Shown here piece by piece: positions 24,811 to 37,571 of a stretch of DNA of 64,000 nucleotides. The position numbers and the translations under genes were made by a program. How positions within the stretch are numbered: position 1 is the first letter of the stretch; the number at the start of each line of letters is the position of its first letter. Source of the stretch: Pontederia crassipes (Eukaryota > Streptophyta > Magnoliopsida > Commelinales > Pontederiaceae); the NCBI GenBank assembly GCA_030549335.1, contig JAUKPH010000027.1, forward strand, positions 1,798,001-1,862,000, written 5' to 3'. The notes below the pieces were generated by a model that saw nothing but the letters and a program-made list of their open reading frames with translations, did no database searches and had not been told where the DNA came from.

Positions 24811-26089
24811 AGATACTTCCTTGTCCTCAAGCATGTTCAAAGCAAAGCTCCAACCAAACTTGTTAATCATCGCTTCCACCCTGTCATTCAACTACTCTTC
24901 TTAGCACTAAATTTTATACATTCATCGCCTAAGTGTCTAACCACTTTCCATAATAACCCAGCTTTGTGAAATTTCTGAATGAAAGATATTTTTAAACTCC
25001 TCCAAATTCAGCTCTGAATAATAAGAAAATAATTCTTGAAAATAAAAATATCAATGTTGAATATACAAGTGTAATATGAGCTTTTCTTCATTTCTTACTT
25101 TTATATTTCAACACTTAGAAACTTTTCATCATCATTCTTCTTTTTCACTTCTTTTCACTTTTTTATTTTTCATTCATTTGGTACTCATGTGCTTCTCCAT
25201 ATTGCGCAAGGTGGTCCAAGTAACGGGCTTTCGACCGACGGATCCTAGAGCAGTTGCCCTCAGGTCGCCAGACAAGAATCCCCTACGGATTTAATTACTC
25301 GAACTCACCAAGGTTCCGGATAACACCTTTTTGTACCTCCTCATACTTTTTGGGGCTCCACTAGCCCTCTTGACAATTTTGCATGTATTTATTTATTAAT
25401 AAGCTCAGTTACACTTGAATGTTTAACAGGGATATAATTATTATCAAGATAATATACATAATAATAAAAAAAGAGCATGAACATGATTTGTCGTCAAACA
25501 TTCATAGTTTCACTAAGTAACTTTTTTCAAACCAATTGCCTAACACGAAGGCGATAAATGATAAAATAGTAATGCTTCAAATTTCGTTAATTAACAGGAT
25601 GTCCTTGAATAGTGCTTGAAAAATAAGTAAATACTAAGACACGAGAAATTAAGATGCAATTTTCAATTATGAAAAATATTTTTTTATGATTTTTTAATAT
25701 AAAATGCAAGCAAATATGCAACTGAAACACTAAGGGAATGTATGCTTGCAATGCAATATAAAAAGATATGGCATGATGTATGAAATTGCAAACTCCCCCA
25801 AGCTTGAACTCAACACTGTCCTCGGTGCTGGAAATCAAACTTGTAGGACTTAAAATATGTGATAATGAGAAATGTAAACGTAGAAGAGGAAACGAAACAA
25901 CCTGATTTGTCTTGAGTTGATGGATGGTGAAGCTGTAAAAAGAAGCCACGAAGAATCCATAGTGTCCTTGGCCAATAGAAATTTGGGCATCTCTGACTTC
26001 TACTTTTCTTCAATTTCAAGGAGGCAATTTTGTTTTCTTTCTTTCTTCCTCTTCTTTTCTTCTTCGTTGTTCCCTCTCTCTCTTTTTTG

Positions 26090-27240
26090 TTCCGTAACGA
26101 GTCGTGAAAGGAAAGTTACGGCCCGTAAGGTGATGTTATTGGGTCGTATTGAAGAGCTTACGGTCCGTCTGTGCAATTTAACGGGTCTTGCAGTAACGAT
26201 GTATAATAGGCGACGATGCTCACGGGGAGTGATAACTTGCTCATGGCTTTCGACAGATGCTCACGGCCTAGAAGAAATTATTGACGCCCTTCTCAGGAGC
26301 TATGTGATGAGGCTCTGACAGGACACGAGTCATGATATGAAACACATAGACCTGCATATATATATATATATATATAATAAAAAAACAAAGGGTCGTGAAG
26401 ATATTCTAACGACCCGTTAGACTTTGTAACATCTCATAATAACTGTGCGGGGTCGTGAGTCTAGTAATAGTGCAGGGTGTAAGAACTAATGAGTTACATG
26501 TCGTGATAATAGAGTTACGGTGCGTGAGGTATAAAACTTAGAAAATAAGGGCTCCTATGATGCTCGTAAAGTATGACTTACGATTCGTAAACAATAAGAC
26601 CAGGTGTTAGTAAGACACTGTGATATGCGTGAGATTGTGATGCCAACCCATGACACATGAGTGCCTATTCCTCAAGCGATATAATGGGTCGTGACTCTTG
26701 TATGATATGGAAAATCGACAGGTGCCTGGCTCTAATGGTAACGGGTCGTGAGACAAATATTACGGCCCATAATCATTTTTGAGTGACTATGCAGTGACTT
26801 CACATGGGTCGTAAGTGAAGTGGATGGTTAGTGAATCAGGAAGGTTCGGTATAGGGCTTGGTGTGCATTACAACTTACGGGCCATGATGTCGCATTAATG
26901 ACCCATTATGAAAGGATCTATCTTGATAAATTCACTGTGATGTGCGTGAAATGTATCTAATCGGTCGTGATATACCGATCTTGTACAAAATGGCGCTCCT
27001 TACGGGTCGTTAAAGGCATATTACGACTCGTGAAAATTACATATTATGCTTATAGCATACTATGATATCCGTTACGAAGTGATTATGACCCGTGAAATAA
27101 GAGTGCAAGGTGTTATATCGGTCATTACGAGTCGTAACATCAAAGTTACGACTTGTTACATTTTTATGAACACTCGTGAACATTAAATAACGGCCTGTGA
27201 AATTTAAATAAATGTGAAATTTGACTTGTGACATGCAGAG
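26090..27240. repeat. Array of about 24 quasi-palindromic TTACGGGTCGTGA-like motifs
   Basis: Words around a common core recur every 20-90 bases through this segment, in both orientations. Examples are TAACGAGTCGTGAAAG (26095), TTACGGCCCGTAAGG (26126), TAACGGGTCGTGAGAC (26740), TTACGACTCGTGAA (27020) and TTACGAGTCGTAAC (27124). Several are near-perfect 12-13 base palindromes. The sequence between motifs is not conserved. Related words occur in both LTRs. The array lies between the coiled-coil ORF and the 3' LTR. Confidence 0.8.
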
Positions 27241-27664
27241 ACCTGTTAAAATAAACTAATGACATTAAGCAACTAAGATAATCAAACTAACTAATCTAAC
27301 ATGAACTAAATTAAACTAAACTAAATTACGTGACACATCTAAAAAGTTTAAGGATTGAGAAAAAAATAGTTCTAAGTTTAAAGTCACTAGCTCGACTATG
27401 ATATGGCATATATGCTGAGACTAATAAGAAATTATCAATAAGAATAATATAAGTAGATGTAGAATGATCTCACCAGATTTGATTGTGATCGTGAATACTC
27501 GTAGTGGTGAGGCTCAGCACATGCTATGTTGGATGACGCCTATGTTTTCGATTTGATTCATCATCTGGCGGTGGCAGTTCTTCATGTACAATAGCCTTTT
27601 GATATGAAATTATAGAGGTGTTTTGCTGCTGATCTTGGATTGTCGAGCGATTCTTTGGTCGCCA

Positions 27665-28528
27665 CTAGAGTGTTATAGATGGGGAAGATCGTGTTGATGT
27701 CGGCGAAGCACTTTTCTCCTTCACAGATTTTACAGATTGCACGGAGGAGATATGCAGTGATTTACAGCCAACTGTGGGTGATTTACTCTTCTCCTTCGAC
27801 GGTGGCTGAATTGGAGATAACAATGTAGGAATGACATGAACTTCCAAAGGCGGGCCCCTCCTTTGAACCTTCCCATCTTTAATGATGTATTTGCTCGTCT
27901 CCTTGACACGCCATTGAGTCATCACTGTCTTTGCTGAAAAATTTATTTCTGGATGCCATGGATATTGATAATGGCATGAGCATAAGATGACCTTTGAATT
28001 CTCTTCGATGTGCCTTAGACATTCAGAAATTAGAGAACTCAGTTTTTCAACTTCATTCTCTAATGCATGAAATTTTGATTCCAAAGCCTCGAACTTGAGT
28101 TCGTTGTCAAATAATCAAAGAGAATCGTCAACTTCAATTTGCTTATGAAGTTTGGATAACTGAGACTCCAAATTCTGGATGTGTTGGTTTTGCATTGTCA
28201 ACCTTCTTTCAATTGTTGTGGCAAATTGACCAATCATCTCTACGAAGTCAGAAGTTGATGATTTAAATTCAAGAATTGATGCCACATCCTCATCTGACTT
28301 CTTGTTGTGCTGCCTCATATTATGAATTTGTCTCTCCAAATTTTCGATTTGATAATTTTGTGTGGAGAGCTTCTTCAGCAAAGAATCCAATAATTCTGTG
28401 AGTGCAGCAGATGGGTCTTGAAATATATCTTCCTTTTTTTTGTTGAGGCTTCTTCTTTGTGTATTGTTTCGATGATGATGCCTCAAATTGAATTCCATCT
28501 TGCTGGACAACAAGGATATTTCTCTCAA
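27665..28528 (-). pseudogene. Coiled-coil protein of the non-autonomous LTR element
   Basis: Two minus-strand frames, 28528-28115 and 28084-27665, lie in the same reading frame and are separated by a single in-frame TGA near 28115. Joined, they would give about 288 codons. The N-terminal two-thirds is rich in heptad-like Leu/Gln/Glu/Lys segments (LLDSLLKKLSTQNYQIENLE, then a related QNQHIQNLESQLSKL), indicating a coiled coil. The C-terminal part is Ser/Pro/Lys-rich. No zinc knuckle, protease or polymerase is present. The position just after the primer site is where gag normally starts, so a gag-like or packaging role is possible but not shown. Family not recognised. Confidence 0.6.
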
Positions 28529-28723
28529 CTTGTTGATTTGTTGTCATTTTATTCTTTGTCATTGAGATGTCAAGATGTACTCGTGATAATCCAGTTGTGT
28601 ACAAAAGATATTACCTGAAAAGCTTACACAACACTAGAAGAAAAAAGTAAAGTAAAATAGAAAATAAAAATTCTCAAAGTAGTTTATACGAGATAGAATA
28701 AGAGTTATGAATATAGTTCTCTC

Positions 28724-28735
28724 GCAACGGCGCCA
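28724..28735 (-). other. Primer binding site, tRNA-Asp type
   Basis: On the minus strand, six bases downstream of the 5' LTR, the sequence reads TGGCGCCGTTGC. This is complementary to the 3' end of plant tRNA-Asp (GCAACGGCGCCA), as known from tRNA sequences. It fixes the direction of transcription. Confidence 0.85.
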
Positions 28736-28741
28736 AAAATT

Positions 28742-30307
28742 TGATGCGTTAAATTTGTAACAATAAAATTGCTAGCAAGTGCACTAGTCGTATCAAGTAA
28801 TAAAGTAGAGAGTAGAGTGTCGAACCCACGAGGAACTAGTTAAATCTAATATATCCTAATAATCTACTAAGAGAAGAGAATGGTGGTGTGATACAAAAAT
28901 AGAAAATAAAGATGCAGAAAATTAAATATCAGAAAATAAAATAAATTGGTGTTGAGCCTAAGGATTATGGATGATTAAAGATAATGATTACTAGCATGAA
29001 TCACGATGATGATTAAATTATAACGATGATGAATGGATTCAGTTCTTGGGTCGAATTAAGATTACTTAAATTAATGACCTCTATGCTAACTAAGTCAAAC
29101 TATCTTAATTCCCGCAAAACTCAAGACCACAAACGATGAGTTAATCTTCAGTTAATAAAGATATTAAGATGCATTAAGTTGTAAGTCCTAAACTAATAGT
29201 TTCCCTCGCTGGTAAAAACTGATAGGCTGCACAGACTCTAGCATAAACGATGAGTTACTAGTTTCGTGTTATGATTGCTTCAACTTTAAGTTAAAAATCA
29301 ATTCGCTAAAAATTATTAAATCCTAAAACTAACTACCCCAAATCTGGTTTGTAGTCTTATCTTAGAATATAATAATCCTTGTAAAAAGCATTAAACATAA
29401 CAATCATAATCAAAAGAATATTAAATAACTATATTAATTCAAATCTAACAATTGAATTCATGTAGTTTTCTCGTAAAGAATAAATATCTCTATTACAGAA
29501 ATAATTAGGCATAAAAAGTATGAGTAAAGAGCATCCAAATAATAGGTAGAAGACAGAATTCTTCACCTCCGATGATCTCTGGATCGTTGCAGAGTACACG
29601 CGCTGAGTCGCTCTGTAGATTCCTCCGAACAAACACCGAAAAACTTTGAAATTCTCCTTCTGCAATGTAGCATGACTTACAGGTCTCAAGTAAACGTTTT
29701 TCTTTCTTCTATGGCCTCTAGGGCTCCTAAGAGTTCTGGTAGAGTTTCGATTTGATTCGAAGTCTTTTCATGTTAAAAAGATTAAATTCGGAATTAACTT
29801 TGATAGGTCTTTAAAACTATCCAAAACTCCTTCAAATTTAAGTAAATATATTTCCTAATCATCCCTAAGGCTTAGGATAAAGTTTGGGTCCGATCTGAAC
29901 TTGAAATCCCCAAGAAAGTCGAAGAAATATCGAAAACAACCTTCGTTACAGCCCATAACAGCTCTGTAACGGCCCTTACAGTGTCCAACTCAGATTCTAG
30001 TTCAAACCGAGTCTTTTAACAGCCCGTAACGGACATATAACGGCCCGTTATATTCATTCAGCTCTGACAGCCTCCACTAATTTGTACTTTCTGGCTCCGT
30101 TTTAACTCCAAATTGAGTGTCGTTTATTTTTGTAGATTCCTGACTCGATTCTCCTTAATTTTCTGCAATAAAATATAAAATTTGGGTAGATTTCCATTTT
30201 TATGAAATTAAATCAAATAAGGCCAAAACATTATGCATGCAATATCAAAAAGTATCGAAATGTAATTAAATCCATAGCTAATTATATGTTATATTTTGCA
30301 TGCATCA
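28742..30307 (-). repeat. 5' LTR of the 23252-30307 element
   Basis: This LTR is 1566 bp and is the counterpart of 23252-24795 (1544 bp). The two remain easily alignable along their length, with point differences and small indels (for example an extra CCCGTAACGGACATATAACG segment near 30020). The insertion is therefore not extremely recent. It contains TAACGGCCCTTACAG-like words related to the internal motif array. Confidence 0.9.
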
Positions 30308-30312
30308 GTCTG

Positions 30313-31490
30313 CCAGAGTTTTCTTATTTTCTCTCTTGAGCCAAACTTAAGAAGAACGTACTTCTTAAGATTTCTCTAAGTCTTCAGTTTCTATCTTACA
30401 AGTTTTTATCTCGGTTCAAGAAACATAACTTTTAAAATGCCTCCTAAGTCTACTTTTATATTTCTCTACTTTTACATTAAAAATCCATAAAAACTAGTGT
30501 ACCTTCCTTTGCTATAATTTTTAGTTTTGTAGTATTTCACTTGCTCACTTTAAACGATTTTCATACTCTTCTTTTCCTTCAAAACAGCTTCAATCGAGTA
30601 TAAACATTTCAACTTTGTCCGACTGATCCTTAACTAATTGCTGCAGTCTTGTCGTGTGTTTTAACAATTTATAAATTTAAAACCCGGACAAAACCCGAAC
30701 TTTTTGTCTTGGTTGATTGCTGCAAAATCATTTCATATGTATGAAAAAATCATTTCTTGCAGTCTTGACTGATTGCTGCAGTCCTGACTGATTACTGTAG
30801 TCCTTCGAAAGGATTTATAAATATAATCCATATACCCGCTCTCTTTCCCCTCCCTCATTATTCATTGGGTTTATTTGGATTGAGGGATACGAAGGGGTGG
30901 GGTGGAATATGGAGGAATGAAATTAGTTAAATCATATTTGATTACATTTTTTATTTAAGTTAAGAGGGGTGGGGTGGAATAGTTAAACCCTTCAAACATC
31001 ACATTTTTCATTCCACCAAATTGGTGAAATGAGGATAAATAGATAATTTTAGACCAAATTAACCCCTCTTTTATTACCAAATAAAATCATTTCTCCTCTT
31101 ACAAAATTAAATCATCTCTCTCTCTCCTAATCTATCATTTTTTTATATTTTAAGATAGATGAATATAATAGTTCAAAAAAATAAAAGAGAAAAATGAATT
31201 AAGTGGTAAAGTAATTATTTATTGTTCATTATATATAAAAAAAATATAAAATTTTATTTAAAATAAATATAAATATACTATTTAAGAAAATTTAATACTA
31301 ATATAATATATTCAATCGGATCGAGATGTAAAATCCGAATTTAGTCCCGACCCGACTCGGTCGGGTCTCAAAGAAATGAGACCCGGTCTCGACCCAATTA
31401 TTCATCGGGTCAAGAAAAAATTTGAAAAATTCCGGCCGTTACGGGCGAGGGCGATCAGATCGTCCCGAACCATGCTCACCCCTAATTAAT
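30313..31490. other. Intergenic DNA with MITE fragments
   Basis: No gene is seen. Near 30868-31088 the left phrase GGGTTTATTTGGATTGAGGG and a right phrase ending TATTACCAAATAAAAT suggest a hAT-like MITE. At 31310-31490 a GC-richer fragment with CCCGACCCGACTCGG and CATGCTCACCCCTAA looks like another common plant MITE terminus. Boundaries were not resolved. Confidence 0.4.
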
Positions 31491-33230
31491 GGTTATAATA
31501 CTTTAATAATGAAGGGTAAAAATGACTTTTATACAAATAAAACATTCGTTATCCCACCCACGTCTTATATAATTTATTATCCAAAGACGAATTTTTTAAT
31601 GACACGCCACCCATCACTCACCATGTCAACCCACCCCACCCTCCATTAGGTTATTTATTCTTTGTTCTTTTTTAATTTCTTTCGTTATGTTAAACAATTT
31701 TTCATTTATTTGATTATATGATTCCAATTTAGCCATATCACTACTACATTCGATCACCACCTTATATTTTGGTTGCAACAAATAAACATATAACAATTAA
31801 AATTTCAATTCATTTATTTATATAATAAATGATCATTTATTTGTTAAATTACTGGAAAATATATAATAGGTAATAGAAATATAAAGAAACTTTGCAATTA
31901 TTCGATCACCTAATGTGTTGGTTGCAACAAATAAACTTATCACAACTAAAATTTCAATTCATTTATATATAAAAATGATTATTTATTTATATAAATTACT
32001 TGAAAATATATAACAGACAATAAAAATATAAAGAAAAATAAATGGCCAATATGTAACCGCTCCAACTTATTATTCTCCCTCTCCTCGCCACATGTGATAA
32101 CTTCCTATATCTTTATCACCCATCTCTTTTGTAACCTCATCTTATTATTTTTAAAAATTTGTAACCTCCATCTTATTATTCTATCTGCACATCTCGTTTT
32201 TTAACCTCAACCTCCTCAATGAAGTTGATGTTTAGACGATCGTTTCAAGAGAATTATCTTTTTCACCATTTTTAAATTTTATAACATTCTTTCTCTCTAC
32301 TATTATTTAGAGTATTCTCTCTCCTATTAATCATCACACATTCTTTCTACTATTATTACCATTATTTAAAGCAGCCATTGTTAAATTGTATTTTTATGAA
32401 TTTCTTAGTGCATATGTTTTCTAATAATTTAAAATTATATCACCCTATTATATAACTAGTTATACCTATGTTATTTAAATAAATATCTTTTGAATAATCA
32501 AGTAGACTATTCTTCTTCTACCCTTGCATTCTTTTTCATTTTTAATATCAATCCCTTTTTTTAGCACATCTGAATTTAATAAAGGTGCAGCTTTGAAAGT
32601 TCGACCAACCATTCCACAAATATTATTAAGTTACACATTTAAAGGGCATATAAAAATATAGCATTATATATCATTACGTATGACAAATTAATTTCTTTTC
32701 CTATTCTATTATTCAATGTGTAATTGGGTGTTTGAGCTCCTTTATCTACATATAACTTTAATTTTTTGCGGAAATATTGAAACTAATTTATCACAAATAT
32801 AATTTCAATTTATTTGTATAAAAAGTAATGGAAAATAGATAAAACGAAATAAAAAAAATGAAAATATAATTTTAGTAAATTGTTATATTCAGTATGATTA
32901 AAAGTTAGGCTCATCGCAATATTTCTTAATAAAAAAACAATATTATTTTAAATTACATTTTTATTATAATCTATAACTCAATTGTTGGAGCAAGATCCTA
33001 TTTAATTCATATAGTATGATGACAAAATAGTATTATTTAATATTATTATTTATTTACATAGACTAATCTCATTCTTTATTTAAATCAATATGAAAACTAT
33101 TTTTCATATTGTAATTATGTCCACTAATTATAAATTTAAATATAACTTAAATTTGATGATATCGAATTATAAAAAAATAATATTTTAATTGCACGGAACC
33201 GAAAATTTTCACTAGTTTTACTATATTACA
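31491..33230. repeat. AT-rich region with a duplicated 130-bp unit; possible Helitron end
   Basis: The segments 31765-31890 and 31910-32040 are direct repeats (AAAATTTCAATTCATTTAT followed by ATTACT(G/T)GAAAATATATAA). A third, weaker copy lies near 32790-32860. At 33190-33216 the string TTGCACGG, then GAAAATTTTCACTAGT, resembles a degraded Helitron 3' end. Its proposed hairpin is incomplete. Confidence 0.5.
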
Positions 33231-34360
33231 CTCAAATAATTTGTAGAACGAGCTTGAAAACAAAACGGTATCAGCTACAGTGTGAAATGCCATTGCATCC
33301 ACATACAGCCGCAAGATCAGTTACCTTTCCGAATTCGAGCTCATGCAAGCAGAGGAGATGCACAGAGCAGCGCAAGTGAAATGAACAGTGATGTCGGGCG
33401 TCGGAAACCACAAGAAGGGTTTTGTGGGGGGTGCTGCGATCTCTCCGGTCGAAGGGTGCCAACTGAGAGAAGGCAAAGGCGGCTCCAGTACATCAGAGGC
33501 GTTCAGGGTGGGGTTTGGAGGCAAGCTTGGCGACATCGCCTGCGCAGGCAATAGTTGATCTAGCCAGCCTGGTAGAACTGGGCGCATAAATGCTGGTGAT
33601 TTGGTCCCCAATTTTTTACAAGAATTTCCTGCATGCAATCCAAGGTTTCCAAACAGATTCAGTCGCTGTAAGCTTGGAATGTTTAAAGAAATCATCAGAT
33701 TGTTACAGCTCTTTATGAGAGAGAGGCACATGATCGACATGCGTAATCAGTCCAACAGTATGCATGCATGATAAGCATACACCTCGAGGCCCGCCTTTTG
33801 GAACTTTGCGACAACATCTGTTTGACGGGTTGAAGGAAAAATGGAGTCTTTGTTAACTGCAACTGCATGAGCGAATTTCTGAATATCTGCTAGCGATGAA
33901 GCATCAACATCACCAATGGTTTCATCGATCTTGTAGACAAGCTTGTACTCCGTTTCCTGTTTAAATCTCACGAGGACAGAGCTACCGGTGGACTGAATCA
34001 TAATTTTTTGAGACGTTATGTTATCGTAGCCTGCCTCTTTCAACGCACACACTACGTCATGTATTACATTATAACCGAGCTGCTCCAACATAAATTCTGC
34101 ATTCTGTAAACATAATAATATAAATGTGAATTAGGTACATATATCAAAGGCTCCACAATTGAAACAACAGGTAATTGAAAAATGGCATTTTGATTATGGT
34201 AAATGATTGACAGGACATTTTGATTATGGGAATTTATTTCTCACCTCTATCCTGATCAGGACTCCAGCCAAAGGTTTGGATTTTGCAAAAGCCAAAAAGT
34301 CGGATAATCTCATGAAATTTCCACTGTTCTTGTAACGCGGATTACGCACAATACTTGGGT

Positions 34361-34730
34361 ACTCAGAAAATGGCCTCGATATAATGGCTGTGGCAAGAAA
34401 ACGGGAATTATCAAATAAGTTGCAGGTCTTTATACAAGGAAGGTCCGTGGGATAATGCATGAAAATAAAATTGAAAAGCAAAGAAGGCCTAATTTTTGTA
34501 TAATGTGGACTACGTATGGAATTTCTGTACTCAGATAGAGGGCCTCAAAAATAGATCTTTATACAAGGAAGAACCGTGGGTTAATGCATGGAAATGAATT
34601 TGAAAAATAAAGAAGCGACGAATACTCTTATATAGCCAGAATCTATCTGGAGAGTGGAGACCTAATTCGTGCACAATGCGGTTTACTACTAAATTTTCGT
34701 ACTCAGATAGAAGCCTCAAAATAATGATGC
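34361..34730 (-). repeat. Degenerate tandem triplication of GDPDL exon 7 5' part
   Basis: The junction of intron 6 and exon 7 is repeated with a period of about 170 bp. The marker CTCAGA(A/T)A(A/G)...GCCTC occurs at 34361, 34531 and 34701, each followed by CTTTATACAAGGAAG-like DNA in the first two. Only the copy nearest exon 7 keeps a usable acceptor and frame (RPFSEYPSIVRNPRYKN). The others contain stops. Confidence 0.65.
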
Positions 34731-35854
34731 ATCCTTAAGTAAAAAAATAGAACGTGGTTGGTTGTGCATCTTGCATGCGCAGACGAAGCTGTACAAATTG
34801 TGTGTTTGAGTGTTTCTTTAGGATGAGGAAACATAAAATTAGGTAAGAGCAATTGGGTCGAAAGGTGAATAACCCAAATAGATCACCAATAATGTTGGAT
34901 TCCTATGTCATTTCTAAGCATAGGATTCTTAGACCAACATTACAAGAATGTTTTACTACTGACTAGTTTCCCAATATGCTTAAACAAATCCTAACAATGA
35001 GAGCAGGTCAAATGCCTGACGAGGAACATGATAAAAGAGCCCTGAGACTGAAATTTTTGTGACGTATACAATACAAATGCTTGGATATGTACGGTAGGAT
35101 GTGAGAAACTATGGAAATGACTATACAGATGGGAATAACTTATGTTATTTTCATGTTTCAATAAAGATGGAGAAAGAAAATTTTAGATTCTCTGTGACAT
35201 GCTGAATGTGCTTGTCAAAAGATGTGATGTCTTTCCTCTTTTAACTCTAATAGTTCAACTGTATCCACCTTTTTGAATGACAGTTTATATAGGACAACCG
35301 AATGCATCGACTTACGTTTTAATGATTGAATCTCTTCCCAGGTGAGATTGAAGGTAAATATTCCAGAAGTACTTTGAATCCGAGGTATTAGAGAAACACG
35401 AGAAGAATATGGTGACAGTGACTGTAGTAATAAGTATAAGGTCTGTGGAACTCATGCATATAGCTATTCCATCATTTGTAACTTGAACTGGACAATCAAT
35501 AAAATCTGCAGCAACATCAACTGCATTTTGGTAAGCAAGATCAGTGCAATCTGGATAGTCTCCACTGGCTCCATTGTATGTGATAACATATGGCTTTCCT
35601 GAAGCACAAATAACCAAAATAAATCAGGATAGAGCTTAGAATGAGTCTGAAATATTGAAAGGCATACCATGATCAATGCTGCTTTTACTGATACCAACGT
35701 AGCATTCTGCAAGAATTAAGATGTACATTGATGAAATAATTAAAGAAATAGTACTGAGAGTGACATTAATAATTTGGTTGACTAATTCTCTAAACTAAAC
35801 AATCAATTGTAGCTTTGAAGACACACGACTTATATAAAATGAAGAAGTGCATGC

Positions 35855-36600
35855 TGTTGGGAATGAATAACAAAAATTGAAAAAAAATATCAAACAAGAA
35901 AAAAAAGGAATTCTCGTGTTTTGGAGATGGATCCCATATGTCAACTATAAATCTTAAATTATTTCAGTATCAGTCTAAAGAGTCACATAGTATTTTGAAG
36001 CAACAAAATACCATTTTAAAGAAAATTTATTCTTGGTAGGATTTTAAAGCAAACTAACATAAGAGAAAAAGAGAGAAGAAAATAATGGATATGCAAGTTT
36101 TAGCTCTTCTTGAGAGGATTTTAGAGCAGAATTATGCATAGACCCAGAAAAACATTTCTGAAATATGGAAGATCACTCTCGTCATAAGTAAAGGGGATAT
36201 CGATGATGGGAAAATCCGAGAACAAGGAGAGAAGATCGCAGAGAAATTACAGAAAAATAGAGGAGACACACGAAATTACCCAGGTTCACCCTTGATATGA
36301 GGGCTACGTCCTGCAAAGAGGTTCCACTATATCGTTTAGGTTTACAGCCGCCACCACAAATTACATCAGAAATTAGGCTATTAATAGCCTCTTCAAACCG
36401 GGTTTAAAACCCAAACAAACAGAGAAAAAACCTAATCCGAACCACACGGGCTGGTTAAACAAAAGCCCAAAACCGCCGTCGGGGGGCGGGGCCCCCCGAA
36501 CCTCCCCTTTCGTTCGTACGCCAGCAATACTGTTAATTGGGTAATATTCAGATTCCCCTAAGCTCACGTGGACGAACCCGGTGTGAGAAACAAGGGGCCC
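35855..36600. mobile_element. Possible LTR insertion in GDPDL intron 4
   Basis: A TGTTGGGAATGAATAAC start at 35855 and an internal LTR-like phrase near 36275 (ACGAAATTACCCAGGTTCAC, then GGGCTACGTCC) recall Copia LTRs. A GC-rich stretch, GGGGGGCGGGGCCCCCC, lies at 36482-36498. No matching end or duplication was found, so the call is tentative. Confidence 0.35.
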
Positions 36601-37571
36601 TGAAGTATTCACCAACTTTAACAATCGAAACGTTAGATCTGCGACTACCAGAGGCGAGAGATAAGTGGCTCGCGAACTTTTTAAACACATATAAGCACTT
36701 CAAACTATTTTCTAACTCTAGCAATTTGAGCTGTTGCTATAAATAGATATAAAAAGGAATAAAATGCTAAACTTCTAGATATCGTCATGTAAGAAGATTG
36801 AGGGTGCTCAATCATTGGAGTCAACTCAAAGGCCGAATATATACTTGTACAATTAAGGAAGGCCAAAGCTAATGTCTCTCTGTGAGTTGTGTCCTACCTT
36901 TGTCTGTAGTAAAGTAAACAATTTCATAAATATAAATTGTCAACCATTCATAAATGCATAAAGTAACAACCTCAAACCTAAAAAAACTCAAACTTTAAAT
37001 GCAGTATACTCTGAAATGAAAAAAAAAAAGGTTCAAAGCTTCTACTTTCAAGCATTAACATTATTTAATTTCGAAGAAAGAGATTCAACCTATTAAAAGA
37101 ATTATCATATTTATCATCAAATGAGCGATTACCAGAAGTTTTACTTACATGACGGATGAAGTTATCATAATTTGCAAAATAGTTTCTCAACTAACAACCC
37201 AACATCAATAGTGAATATAAACCTGTAACAATTTATTTTCTCACAATGCAAAATCAACCAAACCCCTTGAACTTTTGCGAAACTATAAACATGCATCTAA
37301 AGTCCCTCTAAAACATCTTAGGATCCACTTAATTATTTGTCAATGCCTCTTTTTAGGATTAGACATGTTTTTCTAACAATTGAGATATACAGAGACGAGT
37401 GAAAACCATTGCATAAATAATAATATTACAAGTTATACTATGGCAGGAAACTCTTGACATGTATCGTGTGTATTCTCATATAATTGATGAACATGAATAC
37501 ATCATCTGAAATGTGCATCAAGGAGTGTTTTAATTGGTTTTGCATGATGAACCACAAAACATTCCAAGATT

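Larger units (their letters stand above)
23252..30307 (-). mobile_element. Complete non-autonomous LTR retrotransposon (7056 bp)
   Basis: Two direct LTRs, 23252-24795 and 28742-30307, are flanked by a perfect 5-bp duplication, GTCTG (23247-23251 and 30308-30312). Each LTR starts TGATGCGTTAAATTTG on the plus strand and ends ATCA. The primer site next to the right LTR and the polypurine tract next to the left LTR show that the element runs on the minus strand, so the right LTR is the 5' LTR. The internal region is only about 3.9 kb and has no reverse transcriptase, protease or integrase motif. It holds a coiled-coil ORF and a motif array. It must be mobilised by a partner element. The primer-site type, tRNA-Asp, is commonly used by Athila-lineage Gypsy elements. 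Confidence 0.92.

Noticed and set aside
25917-26318. 133-codon plus-strand frame
   Set aside because: It runs against the element's transcription and overlaps the motif array; there are no domain features.
26090-27240. CRISPR-like array
   Set aside because: The repeats are short, variable, in both orientations and irregularly spaced, and the genome is eukaryotic.
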